Positions 15,697-23,532 of a stretch of DNA of 64,000 nucleotides are shown here, piece by piece. Where the stretch lies: positions 62,001 through 126,000 of the forward strand of contig NZ_SJKA01000008.1 of the NCBI RefSeq assembly GCF_004331435.1, written 5' to 3'. The translations under genes and the position numbers were made by a program. The number at the start of each line of letters is the position of its first letter. Position 1 is the first letter of the stretch. This DNA comes from Kribbella sindirgiensis. Lineage in GTDB: Bacteria; Actinomycetota; Actinomycetes; Propionibacteriales; Kribbellaceae. Under the pieces are notes generated by a model. That model did not search any database. It was not told the DNA's origin and was given only the letters and a program-made list of their open reading frames with translations.

Positions 15697-16431
15697 ATGA
15701 ACCGGATCGATCGGCTGTACGCGCTCGCCGAGGAGCTGCGGGCGGCGGGGCCTCGAGGGCGTACAGCGCGGCAACTGGCGGCGCGTTTCGAGGTGAGCGT
15801 GCGGACCATCGAGCGTGATCTCAGTGCGCTCGGGCAGGCCGGCGTACCGCTGGCGACGAAACAGGGCCGCACGGGCGGGTACTCCGTGGACCGGTCGATG
15901 AGCCTCCCGCCGCTGAACTTCACCGCGCGGGAGGCGATGGCCGTCGCGGTGGCCCTGAGCCGCAGCGAGCACGTGTTGTTCGCCCGCGACTCGCGAACCG
16001 CGCTGCAGAAGATCGTGGCCGCGATGCCGGCGCGGGATCTGGACGAGGCGCGGACCGCGGCCGCGAAGGTGCGGCTGCTGGTCCAGCCGGTGCCTGCTCC
16101 GGACGGGCAGATCGCCGAGCAGATCTGGCGGGCGGTGCGGGACAACCAGGTCCTGCGGATCGAGTACACCGACGTCGGCGGGATCGGGACCGAGCGCGAG
16201 GTCGAGCCGCAGCACGTCGTCGTCGGGCCGAACGGCTCGTACCTGACCGCGTGGTGTCACCTGCGGCAGGAGGACCGCGTGTTCCGCATGGACCGGATCA
16301 CCCGCGCCGAGCGCACCGCCACACCGCCGTCCCGGCCGCTCGCGACGGGCGACCTCCAGGTCGACGGGTACGAGACCAAACTGCCGGATGCCGCGCTGCG
16401 TCCCGAAGATCTTTTCCCAACTCCGACATAG
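15697..16431 (+). CDS. WYL-domain transcriptional regulator (YafY/DeoR-like HTH)
   Basis: A 244-residue regulator. Residues 1-60 form an N-terminal winged helix (RIDRLYALAEELRAAGPRGR, then TARQLAARFEVSVRTIERDL). A WYL-type ligand-sensing domain follows at about 135-225, with VLRIEYTDVGGIGTEREVEP and the downstream GPNGSYLTAWCHLRQEDRVF. WYL regulators respond to nucleotides, single-stranded DNA or small ligands. The neighbours on both sides are VOC genes, and in actinobacteria such a regulator often controls adjacent VOC or glyoxalase genes, so local regulation is likely. The ATG at 15697 is the only start compatible with the HTH. Confidence 0.88.
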   Translation: MNRIDRLYALAEELRAAGPRGRTARQLAARFEVSVRTIERDLSALGQAGVPLATKQGRTGGYSVDRSMSLPPLNFTAREAMAVAVALSRSEHVLFARDSRTALQKIVAAMPARDLDEARTAAAKVRLLVQPVPAPDGQIAEQIWRAVRDNQVLRIEYTDVGGIGTEREVEPQHVVVGPNGSYLTAWCHLRQEDRVFRMDRITRAERTATPPSRPLATGDLQVDGYETKLPDAALRPEDLFPTPT

Positions 16432-16492
16432 GGCTGTCGCCAATCGCTGACACCTTGGGTCTCACAGACCACCTGATGAAGGAGAGAGATCG

Positions 16493-16873
16493 ATGAGTAC
16501 TCCGGCCCCTGGCACGCTGGCCTGGTTCGAGGTCGCGACCGACGACCCCGAGACCACGCAGAAGTTCTACGGCAGCCTGTTCGACTGGACCTTCGAGTCC
16601 GACGGCGGGCTCGCCGCCACCGGCCTCGAGTACCGCAACATCACCGCCTCCGGCGCCGACCGGCCGATGGGCGGCATCTTCGGCACCAACGGGCAGCTGC
16701 CGAACCACGCGGTGTTCTACATCCTGGTCGCCGACATCGAGGCCACCTGCGCCGACGCCGAACAGCTCGGCGGCACCGTCATCACCAAGAGCCTCGACAC
16801 CACGCCGGCGTTCGCCTACCTCCGCGACCCGGCCGGCAACCAGTTCGGGGTCTTCACCCCGCCCGCCGCATGA
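16493..16873 (+). CDS. VOC family protein (single module)
   Basis: A 126-residue single-module VOC protein beginning STPAPGTLAWFEVATDDPE. It contains TQKFYGSLFDWTFE, NHAVFYILVADIEATCADA and the end FAYLRDPAGNQFGVFTP. This variant, with LFDW after FYG, is a common stand-alone type whose substrate is usually unknown. The ATG at 16493 is preceded by GGAGAGA. Its TGA overlaps the ATG of the next gene (ATGA), so the two proteins are translationally coupled. Confidence 0.88.
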   Translation: MSTPAPGTLAWFEVATDDPETTQKFYGSLFDWTFESDGGLAATGLEYRNITASGADRPMGGIFGTNGQLPNHAVFYILVADIEATCADAEQLGGTVITKSLDTTPAFAYLRDPAGNQFGVFTPPAA

Positions 16874-17244
16874 CCCGACCCACCAAGCGCACGCCCCCGC
16901 CGGCCACCGCCGGCGGGGACGCTGCGCGGGAGCTGTACGACGAGCTCACCGACGACCTGCTCTACGACCCGGCGATCGGCCACGGCACGATCATGGGCCA
17001 TCCGTGCATCCGCCTGGCCGGCCAGTTCGTCGCCTGCCTCGAGCGGAACGGCACCGGCCTGATCCTCAAACTCCCCGCCGACCGAGTGACAGCGCTGATC
17101 GCCGCAGGCACCGGCACCCCCTTCGCCCCAACCGGCCACCCGATGCGCGAGTGGGTCACCATCCCCGAACCGGACCGCGCCCTCTGGCAGTCGCTCCTCA
17201 CCGAGGCCGTCGCCTTCGCCCGCCAGAATCTCCCCGGCCGGTAG
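16870..17244 (+). CDS. TfoX-N/YjbR-like small protein
   Basis: A 124-residue protein with a Pro-rich N-terminus. It then has the pattern GTIMGHPCIRLAGQFVACLE, LILKLPADRVTALIAAG and MREWVTIPEPDRALWQSLL. That pattern resembles the TfoX N-terminal or MmcQ/YjbR-like fold, where KLPAERV and a late EW-V-P segment are typical. No function can be given. It overlaps the VOC gene upstream by four bases (ATGA) and probably belongs to the same operon. Confidence 0.75.
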   Translation: MTRPTKRTPPPATAGGDAARELYDELTDDLLYDPAIGHGTIMGHPCIRLAGQFVACLERNGTGLILKLPADRVTALIAAGTGTPFAPTGHPMREWVTIPEPDRALWQSLLTEAVAFARQNLPGR

Positions 17245-17323
17245 GCCGGGCCGAATGACGGTCGACACCGTGATCGGCCACCTGCACGACTTCAGGAGCC
17301 CGCGGTTCCGTAGGGTTCGCGGT

Positions 17324-19405
17324 ATGGGTAGCAGTGTCTACGTTGCTTCGGTGGAGGGCACGACCGGGAAGTCGACGGTGGCTCTCGGGGTGCTCCACCA
17401 GTTGTCCCGGCGGGTCGGACGGGTGGCGGTGTTCCGGCCGATCGTGCGCGCGGACACCGCGACGCATGGCGGGCGGGACTACGTTCTCGAGCTTCTGATC
17501 TCGCAGGACGCGGTCGAGCAGTCGTACGACGACGGTGTCGGGGTGACGTACGACGAGGTGCACGAGGACCCCGATGCGGCGCTGGACACCATCGTCCAGC
17601 GGTATCACGCGGTCGCCGAGCAGGCCGACGCGGTGCTGATCGTCGGCAGCGACTACACCGATGTCGGCACCCCGACCGAGTTCTCGTTCAACGCCAAGAT
17701 CGCGGCGAACCTCGGCGCGCCGGTCCTGCTCGTGCTGAACGGGCTCGGCCGGACGCCGCACGACGTACGGGCCATCGCCGACATGGCCGCGGCCGAGCTC
17801 GCCGCGAACCACGGCTCGCTGTTCGCGGTGATCGCCAACCGCGTCGACGAAGGTGAGGGCAAGCCGCTCGTCGCGGCACTGGACGGTATCGGCGCGCCCG
17901 CGTTCGCGATCCCCGAGGAACCGGTGCTGAACCAGCCGCTCGTCGCCGACCTGCTGGCGCCGATCGACGGCCGGCTGCTGAGTGGTGACCCGCAGCTGCT
18001 GACCCGCGAGGTCACCGGGCTGATGATCGCCGGGATGACGATGCCGAACGTGCTGGACCGGCTGTTCGACGGCGCCGCGGTCGTCACCGCCGGCGACCGA
18101 CCCGAGGTCGTGCTCGGCGTACTGATGGCGCACGCGTCCCGGACCTTCCCGCAGATCGCCGCGATCGTGCTCAACGGCGGCTTCGAGCTCCCTGGCCAGG
18201 TGCAGCGGCTGATCGAGGGCCTCGGTGTCACATTGCCGATCATCGAGACCGATCTCGGGACGCACGCGACCTCCGCCAAGCTCACCGCCGTCCGCGGCCG
18301 GCTCACGAAGGACGCGCCGCGCAAGATCGACACGGCCCTGGCACTCTTCGACCAGTACGTCGACGGGACGGCGTTGCTCGACCAGCTCGCGCTCGCCCGG
18401 AGCAGCGCGGTGACGCCCCTCATGTTCGAGCACCAACTGGTCGACCGAGCTGTCTCGGACCGCAGGCACATCGTGCTGCCGGAGGGCGAGGAGGAGCGGA
18501 TCCTGCGCGCGGCCGACGTACTGCTGCGGAGAGGCGTCGCCGACCTCACCCTGCTCGGCGATCCGACCACGATCAGCGCGAAGGCCGCGGCCCTCGGCGT
18601 CGACACGACCGCGGCGCGCGTCGTACATCCGGAGAACAGTGAGCTTGCCGAGCAGTTCGCCGCCGAGTACCACCGGCTGCGGCAGCATCGCGGCGTCGAC
18701 CTCGACCGTGCTCGCGAGCTGGTCCGTGACGTGTCGTACTTCGGCACGATGATGGTCCAGCTCGGCCTCGCGGACGGCATGGTGTCGGGCGCCGTGCACA
18801 CCACCGCGCACACGATCCGGCCGGCCCTCGAGGTCGTGAAGACCGTCCCGGACGTGTCCGTCGTCTCGTCGGTGTTCTTCATGTGCCTGCAGAACCAGGT
18901 CCTGGTGTACGGCGACTGCGCGGTGAACCCGGACCCGACGGCCGAGCAGCTCGCCGATATCGCGATCTCGTCCGCGGCGACCGCCGTCGCGTTCGGCGTC
19001 GAGCCCCGGGTCGCGATGCTGTCGTACTCGACCGGCACGTCCGGCGCCGGCACCGACGTGGAAAAGGTGTCCAAGGCAACGAACATCGTCCGCGAACGCG
19101 CACCGCAGCTGCCGGTCGAGGGCCCCATCCAGTACGACGCCGCGATCGACGCGGCCGTGGCGCGAACGAAGTTGCCGGACTCCCCCGTCGCCGGACGGGC
19201 CACGGTGTTCGTGTTCCCCGACCTGAACACCGGCAACAACACGTACAAGGCAGTGCAGCGCTCGGCGAACGCCGTCGCGGTCGGCCCGGTCCTACAGGGT
19301 CTGCGCAAACCGGTCAACGACCTGTCGCGCGGAGCGACCGTCCGGGACATCATCAACACGGTCGCGATCACCGCGATCCAGGCACAGCAGGGTGGCACGC
19401 GATGA
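17324..19405 (+). CDS. pta: Phosphate acetyltransferase (large, DRTGG-containing type)
   Basis: A 693-residue enzyme that interconverts acetyl-CoA plus phosphate and acetyl-phosphate plus CoA. Residues 1-220 form a P-loop-like domain (YVASVEGTTGKSTVALGVL). A DRTGG-type middle domain follows, then the catalytic PTA_PTB domain (residues about 375-690) starting RRHIVLPEGEEERILRAADV. Its active-site-region signatures are ADGMVSGAVHTTAHTIRPAL, LSYSTGTSGAGTDVEKV and FPDLNTGNNTYKAVQRSA. The ATG at 17324 begins the P-loop domain (MGSSVYVASVEG); a longer frame from 17255 is less likely. The stop overlaps the ackA start by four bases (ATGA). With the phosphoketolase at the left edge it makes an acetyl-phosphate node. 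Confidence 0.96.
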   Translation: MGSSVYVASVEGTTGKSTVALGVLHQLSRRVGRVAVFRPIVRADTATHGGRDYVLELLISQDAVEQSYDDGVGVTYDEVHEDPDAALDTIVQRYHAVAEQADAVLIVGSDYTDVGTPTEFSFNAKIAANLGAPVLLVLNGLGRTPHDVRAIADMAAAELAANHGSLFAVIANRVDEGEGKPLVAALDGIGAPAFAIPEEPVLNQPLVADLLAPIDGRLLSGDPQLLTREVTGLMIAGMTMPNVLDRLFDGAAVVTAGDRPEVVLGVLMAHASRTFPQIAAIVLNGGFELPGQVQRLIEGLGVTLPIIETDLGTHATSAKLTAVRGRLTKDAPRKIDTALALFDQYVDGTALLDQLALARSSAVTPLMFEHQLVDRAVSDRRHIVLPEGEEERILRAADVLLRRGVADLTLLGDPTTISAKAAALGVDTTAARVVHPENSELAEQFAAEYHRLRQHRGVDLDRARELVRDVSYFGTMMVQLGLADGMVSGAVHTTAHTIRPALEVVKTVPDVSVVSSVFFMCLQNQVLVYGDCAVNPDPTAEQLADIAISSAATAVAFGVEPRVAMLSYSTGTSGAGTDVEKVSKATNIVRERAPQLPVEGPIQYDAAIDAAVARTKLPDSPVAGRATVFVFPDLNTGNNTYKAVQRSANAVAVGPVLQGLRKPVNDLSRGATVRDIINTVAITAIQAQQGGTR

Positions 19406-20589
19406 GTGGACATGTCCTGGTGATCAACGCCGGCTCGTCGTCGCTCAAGTACAGCCTGGTCGACGCGAAGACCGGCGAGGCCGCGGCGACCGGGCTGGTC
19501 GAGCGGATCGGCGAGGAGCAGAGCCATCACGTGCACCACGGGCCTTCGGGTTCGTACGACGACGAGCAGGCCGTCGCGGATCACGAAGCCGCGCTGGAGG
19601 CCGCCGTACAAGCGTTCGAGACGCACGGTCCCGCGCTCGGTGACGTGGATATCGTGGCGGTCGGGCACCGGGTGGTGCACGGCGGCGACAGGTTCGCGGC
19701 GCCGGCGTTGGTCGACGACGAGCTGATCGCGGCGGTGACCGAGCTGGTTCCGCTGGCGCCGTTGCACAATCCCGCGAATCTGGAAGGTATCGAGGTCGCG
19801 CGGCGGCTCCTGCCGGACCTGCCGCATGTGGCCGTCTTCGACACCGCGTTCCATCAGACGTTGCCGCCGTACGCCTACACGTACGCGGTGCCGACCGCCT
19901 GGCAGGAGGAGTACGGGATCCGGCGGTACGGGTTCCACGGGACGTCGCACTCGTTCGTGTCCGGACAGGCCGCCGCGCTGCTCGGACGGTCGGTGGAGGA
20001 CGTGAACTTGATCGTGCTGCACCTCGGCAACGGGTGTTCCGCGACCGCCGTCCGGGGCGGCCGGTCGGTGGATACCTCGATGGGGCTGACGCCGTTGGAG
20101 GGTCTCGTGATGGGGACCCGGTCGGGCGACCTCGATCCAGCGATCCACGGGCTTCTCGCGCGGGTCGCGGGGCGGTCCGCGGAGGAGACCGACCGGGCGC
20201 TGAACTCGGAGTCCGGGCTCAAGGGCCTGACCGGCGTGAACGACTTCCGGGAGGTGTCGCGTCGCCGGGCGGCCGGGGACGAGCGGGCCCAGCTCGCGTT
20301 CGATGTCTACTGCTACCGGTTGAAGAAGTACATCGGCGCGTACTACGCCGTACTCGGAACGGTCGACGCGATCGTCTTCACTGCCGGGGTCGGCCAGCAC
20401 TCGGCCGAGGTCCGCGCGGCCGCTGTCAGCGGGCTCGAAGGCCTGGGTATCCATCTCGATCCGGCCCGCAACGCCGACCCCACGGACAACATCGCTTCCA
20501 CCGACGACAGTCCGGTCGCCGTCCTGGTCATCCCCACCAACGAAGAGTGGGAGATCGCCCGCCAAGCCCTGGACGTCGTCGGCGGTTAG
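19402..20589 (+). CDS. ackA: Acetate kinase
   Basis: A 395-residue cytosolic kinase, within the usual range of about 400, making acetate and ATP from acetyl-phosphate and ADP. The N-terminal phosphate loop is VLVINAGSSSLKYSLVD. The catalytic region shows VAVFDTAFHQTLPPYAYTYA and RRYGFHGTSHSFVS, with the His and Arg of the family. The adenosine motif LHLGNGCSATAVRGGRSVDT and the signature GLMGTRSGD-type segment (VMGTRSGDLDPAI) are intact. The ATG at 19402 overlaps the pta TGA. Its TAG overlaps the stop of the convergent hypothetical gene, so the two transcripts overlap at their ends. Confidence 0.97.
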   Translation: MSGHVLVINAGSSSLKYSLVDAKTGEAAATGLVERIGEEQSHHVHHGPSGSYDDEQAVADHEAALEAAVQAFETHGPALGDVDIVAVGHRVVHGGDRFAAPALVDDELIAAVTELVPLAPLHNPANLEGIEVARRLLPDLPHVAVFDTAFHQTLPPYAYTYAVPTAWQEEYGIRRYGFHGTSHSFVSGQAAALLGRSVEDVNLIVLHLGNGCSATAVRGGRSVDTSMGLTPLEGLVMGTRSGDLDPAIHGLLARVAGRSAEETDRALNSESGLKGLTGVNDFREVSRRRAAGDERAQLAFDVYCYRLKKYIGAYYAVLGTVDAIVFTAGVGQHSAEVRAAAVSGLEGLGIHLDPARNADPTDNIASTDDSPVAVLVIPTNEEWEIARQALDVVGG

Positions 20590-21176
20590 CGGGTCATCGC
20601 GGCGTCGATGAGGCGGGTGGCTGCTCCGGCGAGGTCTTCCGCGGTCGTGCCGATGTCCGGCATCTTCGACGCGGACTGGAATCGGACGGCCAGCGCCAGC
20701 AGATCGGTACGGGTGAGCTGCTCGCCCTCTTCCCAGCGCGGAGGCACCGGTGGCGGCGTCGGGATCTTGATCACGACGGTGCCGATCACGACGACCGTGC
20801 CAGGTGCCGGGATCACAGTGGTCAGCACCGGCGGGCTCGCGATCACACCGTCCGTGAACGCGTCGAGTGCGTCCTTGACGTGTGCACGTTCGGGTTCGGC
20901 CTCGGCGGCGTCCGGACTCGCGGTCCTCCCCCGGGTCACGGCCTGACTCGCCTCCATCGAGCAGGCCAGGAACAGCAGCGCGAGGCGCTCGTCCGCCGTC
21001 CGCCCGCCCTTGGGCGCGAACCCGCCCTCGATGTCCTCGAAGACGGCCGCGCCGGTTTCGACGAGCCCCAGGAAATGAGCGACCGCGATCGGGTCGATCA
21101 CGGATCCTTCCTCACACGGGAAGGGAGCGCTCACCATCGCGCACAGGTCGTCCGGGGTGAGTTCGATCAGGGCCAT
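20586..21176 (-). CDS. Hypothetical protein, 196 aa
   Basis: I do not recognise this protein. It starts MALIELTPDDLCAMVSAPFP at an ATG (21176) preceded by GGAGGTT, which decides the start over a longer frame. The middle (GGRTADERLALLFLACSMEA, then AHVKDALDAFTDG) is helical and acidic. It is followed by an unusual Val/Ile/Thr/Pro-rich strand (VLTTVIPAPGTVVVIGTVVI) that could be a beta hairpin or a short membrane-inserting segment. The C-terminus is helical. It is divergent from the GyrI-like gene at 21307 and converges on ackA with overlapping stop codons. Confidence 0.75.
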   Translation of the reverse strand: MALIELTPDDLCAMVSAPFPCEEGSVIDPIAVAHFLGLVETGAAVFEDIEGGFAPKGGRTADERLALLFLACSMEASQAVTRGRTASPDAAEAEPERAHVKDALDAFTDGVIASPPVLTTVIPAPGTVVVIGTVVIKIPTPPPVPPRWEEGEQLTRTDLLALAVRFQSASKMPDIGTTAEDLAGAATRLIDAAMTR

Positions 21177-21306
21177 CGGAACCTCCAAGTGCCGTCGGGT
21201 CCTCTGTAGAGAGGAACGCAGAGCAGCACCTGGTGATACAAGACGGGGCCAGACGTCGGTAGGCAGGCGGCGGATGCCGTCGTACATTGAGTGGTGGTGA
21301 TGCACC

Positions 21307-21765
21307 ATGCCCCAGGTGAGATTCCACAGCGACGAAGCGACCGCCGTCCGGCGGGGTCATCTTGTGCCTGAGCAACTGGAGGACTGGGTTCCTTCGGCGT
21401 GCGCGGCCGTCGCCGAGCATCTGCGTCACCGCGGCATCGCGCCGACCGGCTACCCGTACGCTCGCTGGCACCCGCTGCCCGGCGGCGAGATCGAAGCCGA
21501 GGCCGGCTTCCCGGTCGGTACGCCGATTGCGGGCAGCGGCGACGTCGAACCGTCCTCCCTGCCCGCCGGGCCGGTGCTCGCCGTCTGGCACACCGATCCG
21601 GACGAGAAGATCCCGCTCAGCTACCACGCCGTTCAGGACTGGCTGGAAACCGGCGCTGCGGTCGCGACCGGCGACAGCTGGGAGGTTTACCACGACCTCC
21701 CCACCTGCGACCACGTCGGAACCCGCATCGAAATCGTCCAGCCCATCACCTTTCCAACACCCTGA
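21307..21765 (+). CDS. GyrI-like / AraC effector-binding domain protein
   Basis: A 152-residue stand-alone small-molecule binding domain of the GyrI/SHS2 type. The signature region is HLRHRGIAPTGYPYARWHPL, followed by IEAEAGFPVGTPI, VLAVWHTDPDEKIPLSYHAV and a late SWEVYHDLPTCD. There is no DNA-binding domain, so it resembles stand-alone GyrI-like proteins that bind hydrophobic or toxic compounds or hydrolyse cyclopropanoids. The specific ligand cannot be told. The ATG at 21307 lacks a strong ribosome binding site. It ends two bases before the stop of the convergent ACT-domain gene. Confidence 0.8.
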   Translation: MPQVRFHSDEATAVRRGHLVPEQLEDWVPSACAAVAEHLRHRGIAPTGYPYARWHPLPGGEIEAEAGFPVGTPIAGSGDVEPSSLPAGPVLAVWHTDPDEKIPLSYHAVQDWLETGAAVATGDSWEVYHDLPTCDHVGTRIEIVQPITFPTP

Positions 21766-21767
21766 CC

Positions 21768-22583
21768 TCAGCGGGTGAGGGTTTGGGTGGCTTCTGCCAG
21801 TTCGGCCAGGCGGTGGGCGCGGGCGGACTCGGCAGGGGTAAAGGGCTCGCCCGGTCGACTGAACGCGAACAGGCCGGTCCACGGCGACGGGACCTTCAGT
21901 ACTGTGCCGTCGTCGGGAAGCTGACCCGTCAACGTCGCCCGATCGGTGACCAGCTGAGCTCCGAGCAGCTCGGCGACCGCGTGCGGCAGTTCAGCCGGAT
22001 CCGCGACCACGCGAGCCGACAGACTCAGCGCCTTGGTCTGGCCGTCGACCAACGCCAGCGCCGTCGTCGGCCACACGTGCGTCTCGCGGCCGCCGGCCGA
22101 CTCGATCGCATCTTCCAGGTCAGCTGCGGTGACGTCATCCGGCGTCGAGACCACCAGCTCGTCCCGCACCCCGTCGTCGATCGGATGAACGTGCAGCCCG
22201 AGGATGTTCGCGTCCAGTACGGAGAGCTGCCGGGTAACGCTCTCCAGCGTTCCCGCCCGGTCGTCGAGCGTCACGCGGATCCGCCACAGCGTCCCGATCC
22301 CGTTCCGCGGACGAGCCTTCGGGGCGTGCAGCCAGGACCGCAGCAGCCGCATCGTCGACGGCTCCACCACCCAGATCACCAGCGCGGTCGTCACACTCGC
22401 CAGGACCGCGACCGAGACCAGGTACGGCGGATGCGCGGCCAGCACCGCCGCGTGCAACGCGAGCTCGACGGGCGCGATCGCCACGAGCTTCGCGAGCGTC
22501 AGACGGAGGCGCCGCGGGTGGGGCAGCCTTCCGCATACGTCACAGGCCGTCCCGCCGGTGAGCGTCGTACGCAACGTGTCCAT
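21768..22583 (-). CDS. Membrane-anchored ACT-domain protein
   Basis: A 271-residue protein. The N-terminus has a Cys pair in ACDVCGRLPHP. It is followed by two hydrophobic segments at about 34-55 (LVAIAPVELALHAAVLAAH) and 56-78 (YLVSVAVLASVTTALVIWVV), a basic linker, and a typical ACT domain at about 98-165 (WRIRVTLDDRAGTLESVTRQ, then LSVLDANILGLHVHP). ACT domains bind amino acids and usually regulate enzymes. A tether to the membrane by two helices with a CxxC at the tip is unusual. The C-terminal 100 residues look like a degenerate second sensor half (LVTDRATLTGQLPDDGTVLK). Its role is probably sensory, by inference; no operon partner is evident. Confidence 0.8.
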   Translation of the reverse strand: MDTLRTTLTGGTACDVCGRLPHPRRLRLTLAKLVAIAPVELALHAAVLAAHPPYLVSVAVLASVTTALVIWVVEPSTMRLLRSWLHAPKARPRNGIGTLWRIRVTLDDRAGTLESVTRQLSVLDANILGLHVHPIDDGVRDELVVSTPDDVTAADLEDAIESAGGRETHVWPTTALALVDGQTKALSLSARVVADPAELPHAVAELLGAQLVTDRATLTGQLPDDGTVLKVPSPWTGLFAFSRPGEPFTPAESARAHRLAELAEATQTLTR

Positions 22584-22647
22584 GACTCACAGCATCCCCG
22601 GCCGAAATTTCCCTCCTGTTGCACCGATGTGAAGTTCGCCGGTGGAC

Positions 22648-23511
22648 CTAGGCGACGCTCCGGACGGCGTCGGTGACGCAGGCGAGGGCGAGGAGCCTGA
22701 CGATGTCCACGTGGGCGTCGACCTGACCGGTGGCCGCGGCGACGAACCCGTCGCCGTCGAACTGGGTGTGCGGTGGCGTGATGGAGCGGGCGAGGCCGTC
22801 ATGGGCGCCCTGGGCAACGGTTCGGCAGGCGGTCTTGTCGAGGCGGGCGTTCGTGACGACGACGCCGATCGTCGTGTGCGCGCGTCCCTCGCCGAACGCG
22901 AACGGCTCCGCGAGCATCCGTACGGCGTCGAACGACACGCCCGCGCTGCCGTCGTCGATGTCACCGAATGCGTTCACCACGGCAAGGCAGGCCACCACGA
23001 GCTCGCCCAGCCGATGCTCGGCGTACCCGAGCCCGCCGGGTCGCCGGCCGTCCGGCCCGCGCCAATGACCGACGTACGCGCCGGTTCCCGCCCCCACCTG
23101 TCCTTGGAGCGTCTGGTCCACGGCGCACGCCTGCGCGGCCGCGTACCCGGCAGCGGAGTCCGGAGCCGCGGCCGGATCGCCCGCGGTGAGGTCGAAGAGC
23201 GCCAGCGTCGGCACGATCGGCACCGGGCCCGCGGGCGTCTGCACCCCGCGCCCCTGCCCGCGGTAGAACCGCATGACACCGTCCGCCGCCGCCAGACCGA
23301 ACGCCGATCCCCCGGTCAGTACGACGCCGTCGATCGCGCTCACGGCCTTTCCCGGCTCCAGCAGCTCCAGTTCCCGCGAGGCCGGCGCACCACCGCGCGC
23401 CTCGTAGGACGCGACCGTACCGGCCGGCAGATCCACGACCGTGCAGCCGGTCCGCCCTTCGAAGTCGCTCCAATGCCCCACCCGAACCCCTGGCACGCCG
23501 AACGTCGTCAT
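22648..23511 (-). CDS. P1 family peptidase (DmpA/NylC-like, S58)
   Basis: A 287-residue N-terminal-nucleophile hydrolase of the P1/S58 family, which includes L-aminopeptidase/D-esterase and nylon-oligomer hydrolases. Seen features are GVPGVRVGHWSDFEGRTGCT at the start, DGVVLTGGSAFGLAAADGV, and the autocleavage region HTTIGVVVTNARLDKTACRT followed by GAHDGLARSITPPHTQFDGD. By comparison with the family, the precursor is cut before a Thr of the HTT segment, which becomes the nucleophile. The ATG at 23511 (MTTFGVPG) is preferred over an upstream TTG. Its substrate may be a beta-peptide or D-amino-acid amide; this cannot be told from sequence. Confidence 0.88.
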   Translation of the reverse strand: MTTFGVPGVRVGHWSDFEGRTGCTVVDLPAGTVASYEARGGAPASRELELLEPGKAVSAIDGVVLTGGSAFGLAAADGVMRFYRGQGRGVQTPAGPVPIVPTLALFDLTAGDPAAAPDSAAGYAAAQACAVDQTLQGQVGAGTGAYVGHWRGPDGRRPGGLGYAEHRLGELVVACLAVVNAFGDIDDGSAGVSFDAVRMLAEPFAFGEGRAHTTIGVVVTNARLDKTACRTVAQGAHDGLARSITPPHTQFDGDGFVAAATGQVDAHVDIVRLLALACVTDAVRSVA

Positions 23512-23532
23512 GCCGACCAAGATAGGCGTAGC

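Noticed and set aside
17653-20565. A 970-codon minus-strand frame over pta-ackA
   Set aside because: It is a shadow of two clearly identified genes, with no ribosome binding site or domain.
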